Made by a program: the position numbers and the translations under genes. DNA of 64,000 bases from NCBI RefSeq assembly GCF_019236175.1, contig NZ_JAFAJM010000024.1:62001-126000 (forward strand), given 5' to 3'. Of this stretch, positions 1 through 8,110 are shown in pieces. The notes beneath the pieces are model-generated. The model was not told where the DNA came from. It saw nothing but the letters and a program-made list of their open reading frames with translations, and ran no database searches. Every line of letters starts with the position of its first letter. Position 1 is the first letter of the stretch. This DNA is from Chryseobacterium sp. GTDB taxonomy: Bacteria > Bacteroidota > Bacteroidia > Flavobacteriales > Weeksellaceae.

Positions 1-560
1 TTCTGAATTTGTTCTTTCCATATTTCAAGATCTTCGGAAGTCGCTTTGTCTGCCTTATCAAAAAAGAAATGTCGGATAATCTCAAAACCGCAGTATGTAA
101 AAATTCCATGATCGGAAGTAAGGGTGAGTGCTTTGTTCATTTCGATGTGTTTATACTCTTCATGAGACTTTCCATGGGTGTTGATAATTACTGTTTTTTT
201 TCCTTTCAGAAGTCCTTTCTGTATCCCCTGATCATAGCGGTATGCAAACCCATAGCTGAAGACTCGGTCTATATAGCCTTTTATGATCGCCGGTAAACCA
301 GTCCACCATATCGGATAAATAAAAGTAACCTGTTCGGCCCAGGAAATATAATCCTGCTCTTCTTTTACATCATCGGATACCTTTCCGCTGTATTGTTTCT
401 GCATGTCGGCCAGAGATAAGACCGGATCGAAATTCAGGTGATAAAGATCCCGAATTTTTATGTCATGATTTTCGGATTGAAGTGTTTCTGTGACATGATT
501 CAGAATACTTCGGTTTAAACTGTTTTCGTTCGGATGAGCGTAAATAATCAAATGTCTCAT
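1..560 (-). CDS. NAD(P)H dehydrogenase (quinone)-like flavoprotein, partial at C-terminus
   Basis: The reading frame opens at an ATG at 560 and runs off the window start, so the C-terminus is missing. The protein begins MRHLIIYAHPNENSLNRSIL, the flavodoxin-like opening of the KefF/MdaB/NQO1 family, with the H-P-N segment that binds FMN/FAD phosphate. Further on comes YPIWWTGLPAIIKGYIDRVF, the typical flavin-binding loop of NAD(P)H quinone reductases. The family reduces quinones or electrophiles by two electrons in the cytoplasm. An AraC regulator lies directly upstream on the same strand, and a TAATTTTG promoter element sits 20-30 bases before the start. Family call is firm; substrate is unknown. 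Confidence 0.85.
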   Translation of the reverse strand, partial: MRHLIIYAHPNENSLNRSILNHVTETLQSENHDIKIRDLYHLNFDPVLSLADMQKQYSGKVSDDVKEEQDYISWAEQVTFIYPIWWTGLPAIIKGYIDRVFSYGFAYRYDQGIQKGLLKGKKTVIINTHGKSHEEYKHIEMNKALTLTSDHGIFTYCGFEIIRHFFFDKADKATSEDLEIWKEQIQ

Positions 561-586
561 TGTTGTATTGTTTTAAATTCTTGAGA

Positions 587-594
587 CAAAATTA
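587..594 (-). promoter_or_regulatory. -7 promoter element before the quinone reductase gene
   Basis: TAATTTTG on the minus strand fits the Bacteroidota -7 consensus TAnnTTTG. It would start transcription near 581, giving a leader of about 20 bases before the ATG at 560. It separates this gene from the AraC gene upstream. Confidence 0.5.
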
Positions 595-637
595 GAACAG
601 CGGTATCTGTAAAAATTGTAAGAAAACGAAACAACGG

Positions 638-1462
638 TTATTTTGATTTCGGATTACAGATATCCTGCTGGAATTTCAGATATTGAGCAGGAGAAATGTT
701 AATAAAATGTCTGAAATCATGAATGAGCTGACTCTGATCATAGTATCCGCATTCATCAATAATGGCAAACCATTGCACCGGATTTTGTTTTGAAGTTTCT
801 TCCTCTATGATTTTTATAGCCTTTAAAAAACGTTGATAGCGGCTGATTTCTTTTAGTGAATATCCGAACTGTTCTTTCTGCTTCCGCTGGATATTTCTTT
901 CAGTCTGTCGGGTTTCTTCAGCAATTACCTTTATGGCACTCAGATGTTCATTCTCAAAACTGCTTAAAAGCTGTCCGGTACTATCCTGTTCTTTCAGGTA
1001 GAGGCTGCAAAATTTTAAAATGTGATCTACCTGTGCTGTTGGAGAGGTAATTTCGCTCAGTTGTTGCCATACACTGGTGAAACAATTTTCTTCCAGAAGC
1101 TCATCCGGATGGGTGACAACCTTATTTTCCATTGAAAATTTCCCGAAAAATCTAAAGAAAGCATTGTCTTTAAAATTAGCAACAAGAATAGATGTCCGAG
1201 GGGGTAGGGTATATTCAAAAGCTTGTCTTACAGGACCGGATACCATGCATTTGTCCACGCTGATCTTCGTATTTTCACGTGTCGTCATGGAGGCACTTTC
1301 ACCGAAACAAAATAAAAGTATGGTCTGATAAGTAGGAAGCAGCTTTTTGGTCACAGGATGATCAGAAATATTTTCTGCAAAATAGAAATGTGTGAATACG
1401 TTCGCAAATTTCTCTGGAACTGAAATTCTCAACTCATTATATTCCGGCTGTAACTCCTGCAT
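638..1462 (-). CDS. AraC family transcriptional regulator
   Basis: 274 aa. The C-terminal ~100 residues form an AraC-type double helix-turn-helix: the second helix unit reads CGYYDQSQLIHDFRHF followed by the conserved SPAQY turn. The N-terminal ~150 residues look like the cupin-like sensor half seen in AraC proteins with a DUF6597-type N-terminus, and no enzyme motif is visible. It lies 77 bases upstream of the quinone reductase gene on the same strand, so that gene is its likeliest target. The inducer cannot be predicted. Confidence 0.85.
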   Translation of the reverse strand: MQELQPEYNELRISVPEKFANVFTHFYFAENISDHPVTKKLLPTYQTILLFCFGESASMTTRENTKISVDKCMVSGPVRQAFEYTLPPRTSILVANFKDNAFFRFFGKFSMENKVVTHPDELLEENCFTSVWQQLSEITSPTAQVDHILKFCSLYLKEQDSTGQLLSSFENEHLSAIKVIAEETRQTERNIQRKQKEQFGYSLKEISRYQRFLKAIKIIEEETSKQNPVQWFAIIDECGYYDQSQLIHDFRHFINISPAQYLKFQQDICNPKSK

Positions 1463-1479
1463 AAGATATTACGGTTTAA

Positions 1480-1944
1480 TTAGTCTATTTTTTTACTCAT
1501 TTTATAGTTGATGAGGTCTGCACCTTTTATATTGACAGTTTGTTGACAGATCGTTTTAAAACCCATTTTTTCAAAAAAAGGTTTAGCGGTTATGCTCACA
1601 TCAGCGGTTAGTTCAGTAGTATCTTGCCGTAGTGCTTCTTTCTCAATCTGAGTATACAATTTTAAGGCAACTCCCTGTTGCTGATATTGATGATGGATGA
1701 AGAGCAGATCAATATAACTTCCGTGATCAAGTGTACAGAAGCCTATAAGTTTATGGCCAGATTCAGCAACCAAAACCATTTGATTTTGCATAACTTTATG
1801 CCACCTGGTCTCGTTTTCCGTTCCCGATTTCCATGCCTCGATCTGCTCATTATTATAATCTTTTTGACAGACATAAGTAATGGTATCAGCAAACAGCTGC
1901 TTCATTGCCGATAAGTCATTTATATTTCCCTCCCTGATTATCAT
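1480..1944 (-). CDS. GNAT family N-acetyltransferase
   Basis: 154 aa. It begins MIIREGNINDLSAMKQLF, the usual first strand and helix of GNAT enzymes, and carries the acetyl-CoA pyrophosphate-binding segment HHQYQQQGVALKLYTQIE (the Q/RxxGxA-type loop) around residues 84-101. The family moves an acetyl group from acetyl-CoA to an amine. It ends 17 bases before the AraC gene and starts 9 bases after the TetR gene, all on the minus strand, so the three could be read together. Substrate unknown. Confidence 0.85.
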   Translation of the reverse strand: MIIREGNINDLSAMKQLFADTITYVCQKDYNNEQIEAWKSGTENETRWHKVMQNQMVLVAESGHKLIGFCTLDHGSYIDLLFIHHQYQQQGVALKLYTQIEKEALRQDTTELTADVSITAKPFFEKMGFKTICQQTVNIKGADLINYKMSKKID

Positions 1945-1953
1945 ATTTTATTT

Positions 1954-2571
1954 TTAAATATATTGTTGTTCGTAGAGTTTTTGCTGTTTCTCAGTAAGAA
2001 AAGGATAGAAAAGATTCATCTGCAGCAGTGTATAATGGTGTACAGCTTTTGTTTCGTTCAGTTTTAAAATCATATAATTATGAGTGATCCAGTTATCTGC
2101 AATAATGAATATTTGCTGAATAAGACTATCCATAATAAAATCAGGAACATCCTTTTTTAAAATACCATTTTTTTGAAAACCTGAAAAGATCACCTGAAAT
2201 TCTTCCTTTCTGCTGATATGTATTCCTTCATACTGCGATTTTATTTCAGGAATGTTTTTCAGAATATCCACGAAATTCACAAAAATAAACCGATACGAAT
2301 AAAAAATCTTACTGGTTGAAAGGGTAAACTGATAAAGGTCTTCCAGTGTTGTATTTTCCATTTTTTTCATGGTATTCAGCAACCCATCCATTTTTAAACT
2401 AAGCTCTGTAAAAAGTATTTTAATAATATCTTCCGAATGCCTGAAATGGTAATGTAAATTTCCTGCACTGATATTGAGCTCTGCAGCAATATGCCGCGTA
2501 GTAATTGTATTGTATCCCTTTTCATTAAACAGTTCAAGTGCCTTAAATAAAATCTTATCCCTGGTTTTCAT
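1954..2571 (-). CDS. TetR family transcriptional regulator
   Basis: 205 aa. Residues ~3-50 are a TetR HTH: ILFKALELFNEKGYNTITTR followed by HIAAELNISAGNLHYHF, ending in the conserved YYHF/LHYHF motif. The rest is an all-helical ligand domain without a recognisable type. It is divergent from two tiny overlapping genes (2672-3174), and a perfect 24-bp palindrome lies between them, the expected operator. A TATCTTTG element stands only four bases before the ATG, so the mRNA may be leaderless. It probably represses the divergent pair and perhaps itself. Confidence 0.88.
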   Translation of the reverse strand: MKTRDKILFKALELFNEKGYNTITTRHIAAELNISAGNLHYHFRHSEDIIKILFTELSLKMDGLLNTMKKMENTTLEDLYQFTLSTSKIFYSYRFIFVNFVDILKNIPEIKSQYEGIHISRKEEFQVIFSGFQKNGILKKDVPDFIMDSLIQQIFIIADNWITHNYMILKLNETKAVHHYTLLQMNLFYPFLTEKQQKLYEQQYI

Positions 2572-2575
2572 CTTT

Positions 2576-2583
2576 CAAAGATA
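2576..2583 (-). promoter_or_regulatory. -7 promoter element of the TetR gene
   Basis: TATCTTTG on the minus strand, a perfect TAnnTTTG. Only four bases separate it from the ATG at 2571, so the predicted start of transcription falls on or next to the start codon. Confidence 0.6.
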
Positions 2584-2616
2584 AGAATATAAGAAGCTAA
2601 TCGATATCATTTTTAA

Positions 2617-2640
2617 AAATTAGAACAATTGTTCTAATTT
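2617..2640. promoter_or_regulatory. 24-bp perfect palindrome, probable TetR operator
   Basis: Twelve-base arms meet without a spacer; the core is TTAGAACAATTGTTCTAA. It lies in the TetR/small-gene divergent region, five bases upstream of the -7 element (2645-2652) of the plus-strand genes, where bound repressor would block RNA polymerase. Length and symmetry are typical for TetR dimers. Binding by the neighbouring TetR protein is inferred. Confidence 0.75.
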
Positions 2641-2644
2641 GATT

Positions 2645-2652
2645 TATCTTTG
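2645..2652 (+). promoter_or_regulatory. -7 promoter element of the small-gene pair
   Basis: TATCTTTG, a perfect TAnnTTTG, 20 bases before the ATG at 2672 and just downstream of the palindrome at 2617-2640. Confidence 0.65.
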
Positions 2653-2671
2653 CAGTAGAAAATTCAAAAAA

Positions 2672-2806
2672 ATGGAAGGGAAAAAAATATTTGATTACGA
2701 AGCTGCAGAAAAAAAAGAAAAGAAAAATGAAACGGATATGCAGGATATAGCTGCAAAAATACTACAGGTTATCATCGGTTTTATAATGGCTATATTACAT
2801 ATGTAA
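2672..2806 (+). CDS. Small hypothetical protein, 44 aa, one possible membrane helix
   Basis: A 44-aa frame starts 20 bases after a perfect -7 element. The first ~25 residues are highly charged (Lys/Glu-rich, KKEKKNETD); the last ~18 (AKILQVIIGFIMAILHM) would make a short membrane helix, so it may be a tail-anchored peptide. Its TAA stop shares its last base with the ATG of the next gene (TAATG), which points to translational coupling. I do not recognise the family. Position behind the TetR operator suggests a regulated two-gene unit. Confidence 0.55.
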   Translation: MEGKKIFDYEAAEKKEKKNETDMQDIAAKILQVIIGFIMAILHM

Positions 2807-3174
2807 TGGAAAAAAAGATTTCATACTGGTTTTTATCAGGACTGGTAATCTGGGCATTCATCATCGTATTAAGAGAGAATGATATTTACATTCCTGTGAT
2901 CAATAATCATTTTACGGATCTTATTTCCGTTCCTATGTATTGTTACCTGATAGAGTATATTATGAATGGAATATTAGGCTATCATTGGAAACCTGACCTT
3001 AATTTTGTTTTGACTTCAGTTGTATACATATCTTTTTTATTTGAAGTAATTTGCCCTGGATTGTCAGACTTGTTCACCGGAGATATTTTTGATGTCCTGG
3101 CTTATTTTCTTGGCGGAATAGGATATTACATTCTACATATAATGAGTAAAAACAAAAAGACCAACAGATTCTGA
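2806..3174 (+). CDS. Small integral membrane protein, 122 aa
   Basis: Four hydrophobic segments are visible at roughly residues 7-23, 38-57, 65-84 and 92-114, so most of the protein is membrane. The layout resembles small VanZ-like or DUF2809-like proteins, but no diagnostic motif supports a name. It is coupled by a one-base overlap to the 44-aa gene upstream and lies under the same palindrome-controlled promoter. Such pairs beside TetR repressors are often membrane-stress or efflux accessories; that is only a guess here. Confidence 0.7.
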   Translation: MEKKISYWFLSGLVIWAFIIVLRENDIYIPVINNHFTDLISVPMYCYLIEYIMNGILGYHWKPDLNFVLTSVVYISFLFEVICPGLSDLFTGDIFDVLAYFLGGIGYYILHIMSKNKKTNRF

Positions 3175-3363
3175 GCTATCGGAAACTGCTGGTCGGAGTT
3201 ATAGTTTTTATCCTGTCTGATCCTGGTTCTGCATTTTCTGTTAAAGAAATTTTATAGCTTCTTTGTAATGTTTCATATAAGACAATTGGACCGGAAAAGA
3301 TATTACATAGGTTGATGAAAAAAGTTTTTTAAACGGGAAACTGCCGTTCGGTTTTCTTTTGAG

Positions 3364-3371
3364 TATTTTTG
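3364..3371 (+). promoter_or_regulatory. -7 promoter element of the Crp/Fnr gene
   Basis: TATTTTTG, a TAnnTTTG match, 28 bases before the ATG at 3400. Confidence 0.5.
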
Positions 3372-3399
3372 TGGAATATTCAGAAAATATTTACCCTCA

Positions 3400-3975
3400 A
3401 TGCATGATAAACTCTTACAATATATTCAGTTAGAACATGATTTTACTCCCGAAGATATTGAGGCTGTTAAAAATTGTTTTGAACCTGTAAAGTTTTTAAA
3501 AAATACAGTGATAGAAAAAGAAGGAGAAGTTCCTGTATATCTGTATTATATTGTTTCAGGGTATCTCAGATTATTTTATCTGGATCAGAAGGGTAATCAG
3601 ATAACCACCCATATCAATTGTCCGCCAGGTTTTTTTACTTCGTATACTCATTTTATCAACGGAACCCGATCGCAGGATCATGTAGAATGTATTACAGATT
3701 GTGAACTTCTTAGAATTTCTAAACTCAATCTGGATCATTTAATAGACATAAGCCAGGCCATGAAAAATTTCAGCATCTCTGTCTTCCGTCAATCTATTAT
3801 TTACAATGAAAACCGCTCCAGAGAATTGTCTGCACTGACAGCAGAACAACGTTACCTCAAACTTCTGGAAGATTACCCCGGCATTATTCAGAATGTACCT
3901 ATTCAGTATATTGCTTCTTTCTTAGGAATGAAACCCGAAAGCCTGAGCCGGATCAGAAGAAAAATAATTAACTAA
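3400..3975 (+). CDS. Crp/Fnr family transcriptional regulator
   Basis: 191 aa. Residues ~20-110 form a cyclic-nucleotide-binding-like beta barrel (VEKEGEVPVYLYYIVSGYLR region), followed by a dimer helix and a C-terminal HTH in which VPIQYIASFLGMKPESLSRI is the recognition unit. There is no cysteine cluster for an iron-sulfur centre, so it is not a classical FNR. This short form is common in Flavobacteriia. The next gene, an NAD-dependent epimerase/reductase 59 bases downstream, is its likeliest target. Confidence 0.85.
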   Translation: MHDKLLQYIQLEHDFTPEDIEAVKNCFEPVKFLKNTVIEKEGEVPVYLYYIVSGYLRLFYLDQKGNQITTHINCPPGFFTSYTHFINGTRSQDHVECITDCELLRISKLNLDHLIDISQAMKNFSISVFRQSIIYNENRSRELSALTAEQRYLKLLEDYPGIIQNVPIQYIASFLGMKPESLSRIRRKIIN

Positions 3976-4034
3976 CAAAAGTCAAGCATTTCCCAATGTA
4001 AGACTAAGAACTTTGTCATATTAAAATCAATACA

Positions 4035-5054
4035 ATGATAAAGCATAATCTAAGTCTGGTTTCAGGAGCAAACGGACATCTGGGAAATAATTTAGTAAGA
4101 CTTTTAGTACAAAAAGGAATTCCTGTAAGGGCTACGGTACGAAATATTAAAAATAAAAAGCCTTTTGAGGGGCTGGATTGCGAGGTGATACAGGCTGATA
4201 TTACTGATAAAGCGTCTTTTGTAAAAGCACTGCAGGGAGTGGAAACATTTTATGCAGTGGGAGCTTCTTTTACATTATGGGCAAAAGATCCCAAAAGAGA
4301 AATTTATGATGTCAATATCAACGGTACCCGAAATACCATTGAAGCTGCCGCTGAAGCGGGTGTAAAAAGAATTGTCTATGTAAGTTCAATTGCTGCTCTT
4401 GATTATACAAAGCTTCCGGCTAAAGAAAGCAACGGATATAATCCGGACAGGAGAGATATGTATTATAATTCCAAGAATGACGGGGAAAAACTGGCTCTTG
4501 AGCTTGCTGCAAATCTGGGGATAGATCTGGTTTCTGTAATGCCTTCTGCAATGATAGGAAGCGAAGCCTTTCTGCCTCTGAATGTTTCTTATAATGTATT
4601 GAGGCTGATCCTCAACAGACAGATTCCGGTAGATACAAAAATTACTCTGAACTGGGTGGATGTAAAAGATGTTGCCGAAGGGTGTTTTCTCGCCGCTCAA
4701 AAAGGTCGCTCCGGTGAACGTTATATTCTGGCTAATGAAAAATGTATGAGCATTACAGAAACTACTCTTTTAGCTGATATATTATATCCTGAGCTTCATT
4801 TGAAAATTCCCGGTTCCGTTCCTAAGGTACTCTTATTTGCCATAGCTGCCATCATGGAATTTACAGCTAAAATAAAAGGAAAAGCTCCGGTACTCACCAG
4901 AAAAGATATTGCAATGTTTTCAGGCTTACAACAGAATTTTGATATCTCCAAAGCCAGAAATGAATTGGGATTCAATCCTAAAAGCCCTGAGCTTGCAGTG
5001 AAAGAAGCATTGAAATACCTGATGAAAAATCCTGAAATTTTAAAAGAAGCTTAA
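4035..5054 (+). CDS. NAD-dependent epimerase/dehydratase, dihydroflavonol-reductase-like
   Basis: 339 aa, an extended SDR. The nucleotide-binding loop GANGHLGNNLV lies at ~11-21, YVSSIAA (catalytic Ser region) near 116-122, and the YxxxK pair in YYNSKNDGEK near 143-152. The overall arrangement matches the 3-beta-HSD/dihydroflavonol 4-reductase group, which reduces or isomerises ketone groups with NAD(P)H. It follows the Crp/Fnr gene on the same strand, and its stop codon lies inside a strong intrinsic terminator. Substrate is unknown. Confidence 0.85.
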   Translation: MIKHNLSLVSGANGHLGNNLVRLLVQKGIPVRATVRNIKNKKPFEGLDCEVIQADITDKASFVKALQGVETFYAVGASFTLWAKDPKREIYDVNINGTRNTIEAAAEAGVKRIVYVSSIAALDYTKLPAKESNGYNPDRRDMYYNSKNDGEKLALELAANLGIDLVSVMPSAMIGSEAFLPLNVSYNVLRLILNRQIPVDTKITLNWVDVKDVAEGCFLAAQKGRSGERYILANEKCMSITETTLLADILYPELHLKIPGSVPKVLLFAIAAIMEFTAKIKGKAPVLTRKDIAMFSGLQQNFDISKARNELGFNPKSPELAVKEALKYLMKNPEILKEA

Positions 5055-5068
5055 CCGCTTCTTTTTTA
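5042..5068 (+). terminator. Intrinsic terminator overlapping the epimerase stop codon
   Basis: AAAAGAAGC and GCTTCTTTT form a perfect 9-bp stem with the loop TTAACC, followed by a T run. It serves the plus-strand epimerase and, because of its A/T arms, probably also the convergent gene ending at 5081. Confidence 0.85.
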
Positions 5069-5080
5069 TTGTAAAGAATT

Positions 5081-5695
5081 TTAAAGCTGAATAATAGACC
5101 CTTTATAAAATTTAGTTAAATCATATAAATCGTTGAAATAGAGATGAAGATTGGTGTCTGTTTTCTCCTCAGGTTTTTTTAAATAAAACTGATTTTCTGC
5201 TAAGGTGTACAAAGAAGAATGATCTGCTTTTAGGTAATCAGAAAGAATATTTTCCTCCTCATGTTCCTTATTCAATAAGGCGGTGAAAAAAATCCCGTAA
5301 ATCAGAAACTGATTGAAATTCTGAGCATTCACAATATAATCAAAATGTTGTTGTGTGGATTTTTCATAATCCGCAAGAACCTGTAGAAAATGCTGTACAT
5401 GATCAGGAGATGGAATTTCATAGAAAAGATCAATTCCATGAACGAAAAGTTGTGTTTTTATTTCTTCAGGATTTGAAGGATATAAATGGCTGAACCATGA
5501 AAAAATATGCAGAAGCTCCTTTTTGCTAAGCTCTTCTACGGAATCTTTTATTTTTTCTTTTATCTTTTCAAGGTCGGTTTGGGAATTTGCCGGTATAAAT
5601 TTTGAGAGCTCTTCTTCTTCACGGCAAAGCTTATTGTACAAATTAATTTTGGCAATATTAGGATTGGTTTTGATGAAAAGAAGTGCTTCTTCCAT
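5081..5695 (-). CDS. Hypothetical protein, 204 aa
   Basis: A mostly helical, acidic and soluble-looking protein without signal peptide or membrane helix. Asn-, Glu- and Leu-rich segments suggest helical repeats, but I recognise no family. It is convergent with the epimerase gene, sharing its terminator, and stands alone on its strand. Clean coding character over 200 codons supports it as a real gene. Confidence 0.65.
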   Translation of the reverse strand: MEEALLFIKTNPNIAKINLYNKLCREEEELSKFIPANSQTDLEKIKEKIKDSVEELSKKELLHIFSWFSHLYPSNPEEIKTQLFVHGIDLFYEIPSPDHVQHFLQVLADYEKSTQQHFDYIVNAQNFNQFLIYGIFFTALLNKEHEEENILSDYLKADHSSLYTLAENQFYLKKPEEKTDTNLHLYFNDLYDLTKFYKGSIIQL

Positions 5696-5842
5696 GGTTT
5701 TTTACCAATAATTTATGAATATGGTTATTAAAGATACAAAATATGCAGATACTTGTGTTAAAAAATGTTATGCAATAAATCATATATCAGCTAATGAATT
5801 GTTTCATGCAGTGCGATGCTGTTTCTTTCCGGATTTTTACTT

Positions 5843-6004
5843 TTAAAAATCAAAATGGGTCCGGAGACAAGCTTGATAAGAAATTTCATACACCACATAA
5901 GCTATAGAAACCAAAATTAAAATAAAACTCATAAGAGGAGACATTTGTCACTTCAATGCAATATATGTGATGATAAATTTCATTATCTCTACCCAGAAGA
6001 TCAT
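5843..6004 (-). pseudogene. Possible gene relic with hydrophobic reading frame
   Basis: In the 379-base gap between 5696 and 6074 one minus-strand frame encodes about 53 codons broken by a single in-frame TGA at 5948-5950. The pieces on either side (MIFWVEIMKFIITYIAL and MSPLMSFILILVSIAYVVYE) read like consecutive membrane helices. The last part loosely recalls the C-terminal helix of acyltransferase-3 (OafA-like) proteins. This is weak: length and match are too small for a firm family call. Nothing else is seen in the gap. Confidence 0.25.
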
Positions 6005-6074
6005 GGCTGATAAATCCTACAATAATATTTTTTATTGAAGCCCGTCTTTTTGAAGTTGTTATTTTTATCAGGTC

Positions 6075-7163
6075 TTATTTTTTTACAGATGTCCGGGTGA
6101 TTTTTGCAATATTTCTGGTGATTTCAGTCGGAGAATGACAATCGCAATTACTTAAACCAATGACATATAAATCTTCAGAAGGAATATAAACCCCCATACT
6201 TTTAAATCCAAAGACACTTCCCCCGTGCTCACGGTCAGGAGTTCCATTGATTTCTTTCAAATGCCATCCGTATCCATAGGTAAATTCTTCACCATTATTA
6301 AGCTTATATTTTTGAAATGCCTTTTGGGTTTCTTCTTTATTCAACAGTGTATTTTGTTGTAAAGCCTGTTGCCACTTCAGCATATCATCCGCTGTAGACA
6401 TCAGTGATCCGGAAGAAAACGGGACACTAAAGCTAATGATTGTTTTATTCACAAAACTATTTTCTTTTTTATGATAGCCATATGCTCTTTTGGGGATAAG
6501 CTTCCTGTCGGAGGCATAATAAGAATGAGACATTCCTGCTTTGTCAAAAACATTTTCCTGAATAAAATGTTCATAGGTATCTCCCGAAACCAGTTCGATG
6601 ATATGCCCAAGAATTACATATCCTGAATTGTTATAATCAAATTTTTCTCCCGGAGCAAAATCAACCGGTTCATTTTTGAAGAAATCGACCATAGCCTCTG
6701 GTTTCATTTCTTTTTGAGCGATGGATGGTAGAGATTTCATTTTGGTAAAATCTTTAATTCCTGAAGTATGAGTCAGAAGATGATGAATCGTAATATGATC
6801 TCCATTAGGATAATCTTTAATATAGGTTGAAATAGGATCAGTTACCTTCAGTTTACCCTGCTGTTCCAGTATCAAAATAGATACAGCAGTAAATTGTTTG
6901 GTCATAGATCCGATTTGGAAAACCTGATCTGGGTTGATATTTACATTGAGTTCCAGATTGGCTTTTCCAAAAGCTTTCCGATATAGCGTTTTTCCTTTTT
7001 TGTAGACGAGAAATACGCCGCCGGGTTCATTTTGGTTTCCAAATTCAGTAGAAATTAAGCTGTCAATTTTCTTCTCATAGTTTTTGATGGATTGTTGTGC
7101 ATCCACATTATGGATAAAGAGAACAAATAGTACGATTTTGGCTATCAGTTTTTTAGTAATCAT
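6075..7163 (-). CDS. Serine hydrolase of the beta-lactamase/PBP (class C) family, exported
   Basis: 362 aa with an N-terminal signal peptide (ending near NVDAQQ, residues ~1-23). The serine beta-lactamase-like motifs are in place: S86-M-T-K89 with the nucleophile and general base, Y177-N-N179 in the Y-x-N position, and H313-G-G in the KTG position. Members act in the periplasm as DD-peptidases, esterases or D-amino-acid hydrolases; the HGG form is typical of the esterase/AmpH-like branch rather than true beta-lactamases. It has its own TATCTTTG promoter. Confidence 0.88.
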   Translation of the reverse strand: MITKKLIAKIVLFVLFIHNVDAQQSIKNYEKKIDSLISTEFGNQNEPGGVFLVYKKGKTLYRKAFGKANLELNVNINPDQVFQIGSMTKQFTAVSILILEQQGKLKVTDPISTYIKDYPNGDHITIHHLLTHTSGIKDFTKMKSLPSIAQKEMKPEAMVDFFKNEPVDFAPGEKFDYNNSGYVILGHIIELVSGDTYEHFIQENVFDKAGMSHSYYASDRKLIPKRAYGYHKKENSFVNKTIISFSVPFSSGSLMSTADDMLKWQQALQQNTLLNKEETQKAFQKYKLNNGEEFTYGYGWHLKEINGTPDREHGGSVFGFKSMGVYIPSEDLYVIGLSNCDCHSPTEITRNIAKITRTSVKK

Positions 7164-7181
7164 ATTTTATACTTTGTTATG

Positions 7182-7189
7182 CAAAGATA
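7182..7189 (-). promoter_or_regulatory. -7 promoter element of the serine hydrolase gene
   Basis: TATCTTTG on the minus strand, 18 bases before the ATG at 7163. Confidence 0.6.
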
Positions 7190-7256
7190 TGTATTATTTC
7201 AATTACTATGTAATACAATATAGTTATCTGATTTTTTAATTAAAATAATAATTGGA

Positions 7257-8105
7257 CTATAAATTGGCTAATAGAAAAAATTCTCCACTGGCAGGTTCCA
7301 GACCATCAGTCCGGTGTGAAAAATAAAGATGTTTAATATCGGGGGTGGAAATGATTTCAGCATTTTTAAATCCTATGTCCTGAGCTATTTCTAACACTTC
7401 CTGAGGGGTAAAGAAACTTATAAAAGGGGTTCCGGCCCCGAGGGCTCCTTTCTCCGCAATTTCCTGCATAGGCTGATCCTCTTCATCGAGAAGCTGTATA
7501 GGTAAATAAAAAGCTATGGCTAGTTTTGATCCGGGAGCCAACCCGACGATATGCTGTAATGTAGAAATAATAGCTTCTCTGGTAAGGTACAAAGTAACTC
7601 CGGTACAGGCAATCACAGCAGGCCGGCTGTTGTCAAATCCTGCTTTCAGAACCTCATTCCACCATGATGAAACTTCAAAATCTACAGGGACGAAATGAAG
7701 GTTTTCCGGAAGATTCCAGCCGATTTCAGAAAGACGTTTTTGTTTCCATACCAGTGTTTCCGGCTGATCAATTTCAAAAATCTGAAGTTGGGGAGTGGTA
7801 TCGTGTCTGCGTTGGGCAAAAGTATCAAGCCCGGCTCCAAGGATAATATATTGTTGGGTTCCTTTTTTATTTTCCCGGATAATGGTATCTTCAATAAAAC
7901 GTGATCTGCCAACAATGGAGGCTCGCAAACGCTTGGTGTATTTCATATCGGGGCGTTCCTGCCATCCTTCTTGCGGGTTAATGAGCTGTAGTCCGGTTTC
8001 GTCTTCAAGAATGTGGGGGAGAGCATCTGCCTGTATATGTAAAGCTCTCCATAAAGCAGTTCTTATTGCTGTGTTATCCGGCTGTGGAAGGCTTTGATTT
8101 TCCAT
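7257..8105 (-). CDS. Class I SAM-dependent methyltransferase, LCMT/TIGR00027-like
   Basis: 282 aa. The SAM-binding strand and loop YIILGAGLDTFAQR (~88-101) followed by the acidic strand end FEIDQPETLVWK is the mark of the leucine carboxyl methyltransferase-like family (PPM1/TIGR00027), whose bacterial members methylate small carboxylates or polyketide-like products. It starts six bases after the end of another methyltransferase gene, so the two are cotranscribed. The substrate is not predictable from sequence. Confidence 0.85.
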   Translation of the reverse strand: MENQSLPQPDNTAIRTALWRALHIQADALPHILEDETGLQLINPQEGWQERPDMKYTKRLRASIVGRSRFIEDTIIRENKKGTQQYIILGAGLDTFAQRRHDTTPQLQIFEIDQPETLVWKQKRLSEIGWNLPENLHFVPVDFEVSSWWNEVLKAGFDNSRPAVIACTGVTLYLTREAIISTLQHIVGLAPGSKLAIAFYLPIQLLDEEDQPMQEIAEKGALGAGTPFISFFTPQEVLEIAQDIGFKNAEIISTPDIKHLYFSHRTDGLEPASGEFFLLANL

Positions 8106-8110
8106 AGAAG

